From Leptospira brenneri (GTDB taxonomy: Bacteria > Spirochaetota > Leptospiria > Leptospirales > Leptospiraceae): a stretch of DNA of 64,000 nt. The stretch's first letter is position 1, and each line of letters opens with the position of its first letter. Positions 63,019-64,000 of this stretch are shown in pieces. The stretch covers positions 236,200 through 300,199 of the forward strand of contig NZ_NPDQ01000007.1 of NCBI RefSeq assembly GCF_002812125.1. The letters are read 5' to 3'. The position numbers were made by a program, and so were the translations under genes. Under the pieces are notes generated by a model that had not been told where the DNA came from, did no database searches, and saw nothing but the letters and a program-made list of their open reading frames with translations.

Positions 63019-63969
63019 TTAGAAGCCGAAATTAAACCAAACCCCATCCTTAATCGCAACCCCCGCAAACCCCCCGCCAATTGGCAGAATGCCTCCAATA
63101 AAGTGGTCATGGATGAAATAATTTCGCCCTACAGATGGAGGACTAGATATTCTATAAAATACAATGGTTCCATCAACATTTGGTACATGTGTAAAATTAG
63201 CACTTTCACCCTCATATTGAATCAAAAAAGCATTCTGACTTGCTGGATGTGAATGATTTTTTGGAGCATAAAGGTTCGGAAGGTCATTTGTAATTACTCG
63301 ATTAATCATTGTTATGTTATCAGTAAGATTATTTACATCAAGGACTAATTTAGTCATTAAAGCGTTCAAGGCATTTGTGACAGACGATCGCGCGGATCCT
63401 ACAAACGTAACAACAAGGTCTTCTAGTGAACCAATTTTAATTGATGGAGACAATAAGCTGTTTATGATTGAATTTGGACTTAGCTTTTCTGCATTCATGC
63501 GTCTCCAATTTCGGAGATCGGAAAGAATTGTAACGGTACCAGATATATTTCGAATTGCAGCTAGCTGAATATCTTCTGATCCTGCAGTTTCTAAGAAAAG
63601 GATCTCAAAAGCGTTGGATCTATAGTTTATCGCATAACCAGTGGAATCAAGATTACCTGAAGATGTTTCTTGAAACCTATGTCGAACAACTACGACGGAA
63701 TCGGCCTCTGGCCTAGAAATCGGTAGGTTTTCTATATTAGTAAATTGGATTCTCCTACCTTCATTATCGTAAGCTACCAAAGCTGAAATATTTATTGAAC
63801 CTGGCGATGCACCTGGTGTGACTGCTCCTCCATTAAAAATACTTCCAGAAAATATATCTGCAAATCGATTGATTATCTCTGCAGCAAGTGAGGAATGTTC
63901 TTTTATAAAATCCTGTTGATAAATAGGCTTTCCATTCCATGGCCACTCAATTCCACTTAACTTTGTCAT
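63019..63969 (-). CDS. phage tail-fibre-like protein
   Basis: GGGAGGTG precedes the ATG. The 316-residue protein begins MTKLSGIEWPWNGKPIYQQDFIKEHSSLAAEIINRFADIFSGSIFNGGAVTPG, the type of start seen in tail-fibre or baseplate-associated proteins, and has a long central coiled stretch (LNALMTKLVLDVNNLTDNITMINRVI) followed by a His- and Gly-rich end (NHSHPASQNAF, HDHFIGGILPIGGGFAGV) as found in trimeric phage fibres. No leader. It is the last gene on its strand before host genes, so a prophage probably lies beyond 64000. No integrase or other phage gene is inside the window. Confidence 0.62.
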   Translation of the reverse strand: MTKLSGIEWPWNGKPIYQQDFIKEHSSLAAEIINRFADIFSGSIFNGGAVTPGASPGSINISALVAYDNEGRRIQFTNIENLPISRPEADSVVVVRHRFQETSSGNLDSTGYAINYRSNAFEILFLETAGSEDIQLAAIRNISGTVTILSDLRNWRRMNAEKLSPNSIINSLLSPSIKIGSLEDLVVTFVGSARSSVTNALNALMTKLVLDVNNLTDNITMINRVITNDLPNLYAPKNHSHPASQNAFLIQYEGESANFTHVPNVDGTIVFYRISSPPSVGRNYFIHDHFIGGILPIGGGFAGVAIKDGVWFNFGF

Positions 63970-64000
63970 AACACCTCCCTAATAAACCAACCAGTAGCGT

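Noticed and set aside
63019..63969. autotransporter or adhesin instead of a tail fibre
   Set aside because: No leader, no barrel domain; the start and the His/Gly-rich end fit phage fibres better.
1..64000. CRISPR arrays, insertion sequences, tRNA and rRNA genes
   Set aside because: No regularly spaced direct repeats, transposase motifs, tRNA T-arm (GGTTCRA) with a matching cloverleaf or rRNA signature was found on reading through.

Overview
The window looks like chromosome from a Leptospira-type spirochaete, probably of the free-living (saprophytic) side of the genus. This is inferred from the gene set and not from any rRNA or marker gene. The pointers are low G+C with A/T-rich intergenic regions, many small lipoproteins with relaxed spirochaetal lipoboxes, a strong relic of a leptospiral FlaB flagellin, HisKA_2 ('HHRxxNNL') sensor kinases, an adenylate cyclase with a 7TM sensor, and Ca-binding and Big_5-type surface lipoproteins. 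No rRNA, tRNA, CRISPR array, transposase or integrase was seen.

Layout. 1-5 kb, all minus: a PAS-PAS-HisKA_2 kinase cut by the window edge, a small secreted protein with an SDR, and a secreted neutral ceramidase. 5-12 kb, plus: DUF3817 membrane protein coupled to a 7TMR-DISM adenylate cyclase, a large lipoprotein with Ca-binding repeats behind a near-consensus promoter, and an LpxR-type lipid A deacylase. 12-16.3 kb: an operon of MFS transporter, GH2 glycosidase and alpha/beta hydrolase. 16.3-18.8 kb: a membrane AraC regulator divergent from a periplasmic tandem DJ-1 protein. 18.8-20.5 kb: a chemoreceptor fused to a STAS/SpoIIAA-like domain. 20.6-23.2 kb: GXWXG protein, a truncated flagellin-like protein with an unknown exported partner, and a Cys-rich gene remnant. 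24.3-28.5 kb: an iron-uptake-like group (TonB receptor, lipoprotein, PepSY protein) with two Fur-box-like sites.

28.6-36.6 kb holds single genes: HAD phosphatase, lipoprotein, a small membrane protein plus HisKA_2 kinase pair, M14-like peptidase, hydrolase, outer-membrane protein and DNA glycosylase Tag. 36.6-42 kb is a TolC-RND-TetR efflux operon without an adaptor gene, preceded by two related inverted repeats. 42-43 kb is a MarR regulator and an NTF2-like protein that share a palindrome. 43.2-50 kb has an Rnk-like protein, the first copy of a G+C-rich hairpin repeat, a Cys-rich protein, a glycosyltransferase and a lipoprotein run that includes a Big_5 adhesin-like protein. 50.3-52.1 kb is a MarR and thiolase pair sharing a 12-bp motif. 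53.6-59.5 kb is a signalling block: free-standing STAS-like protein, chemoreceptor, hybrid kinase and REC-EAL phosphodiesterase. 59.5-64 kb has small lipoproteins, the second hairpin repeat, a globin with an apparent one-base frameshift, and a phage tail-fibre-like gene that probably marks the edge of a prophage beyond position 64000.

The observations most worth following are the flagellin-derived protein with its exported partner, the fused versus split MCP/STAS arrangement, the hairpin repeat with compensatory stem changes, the paired operator sites next to local regulators, and the frameshifted globin.
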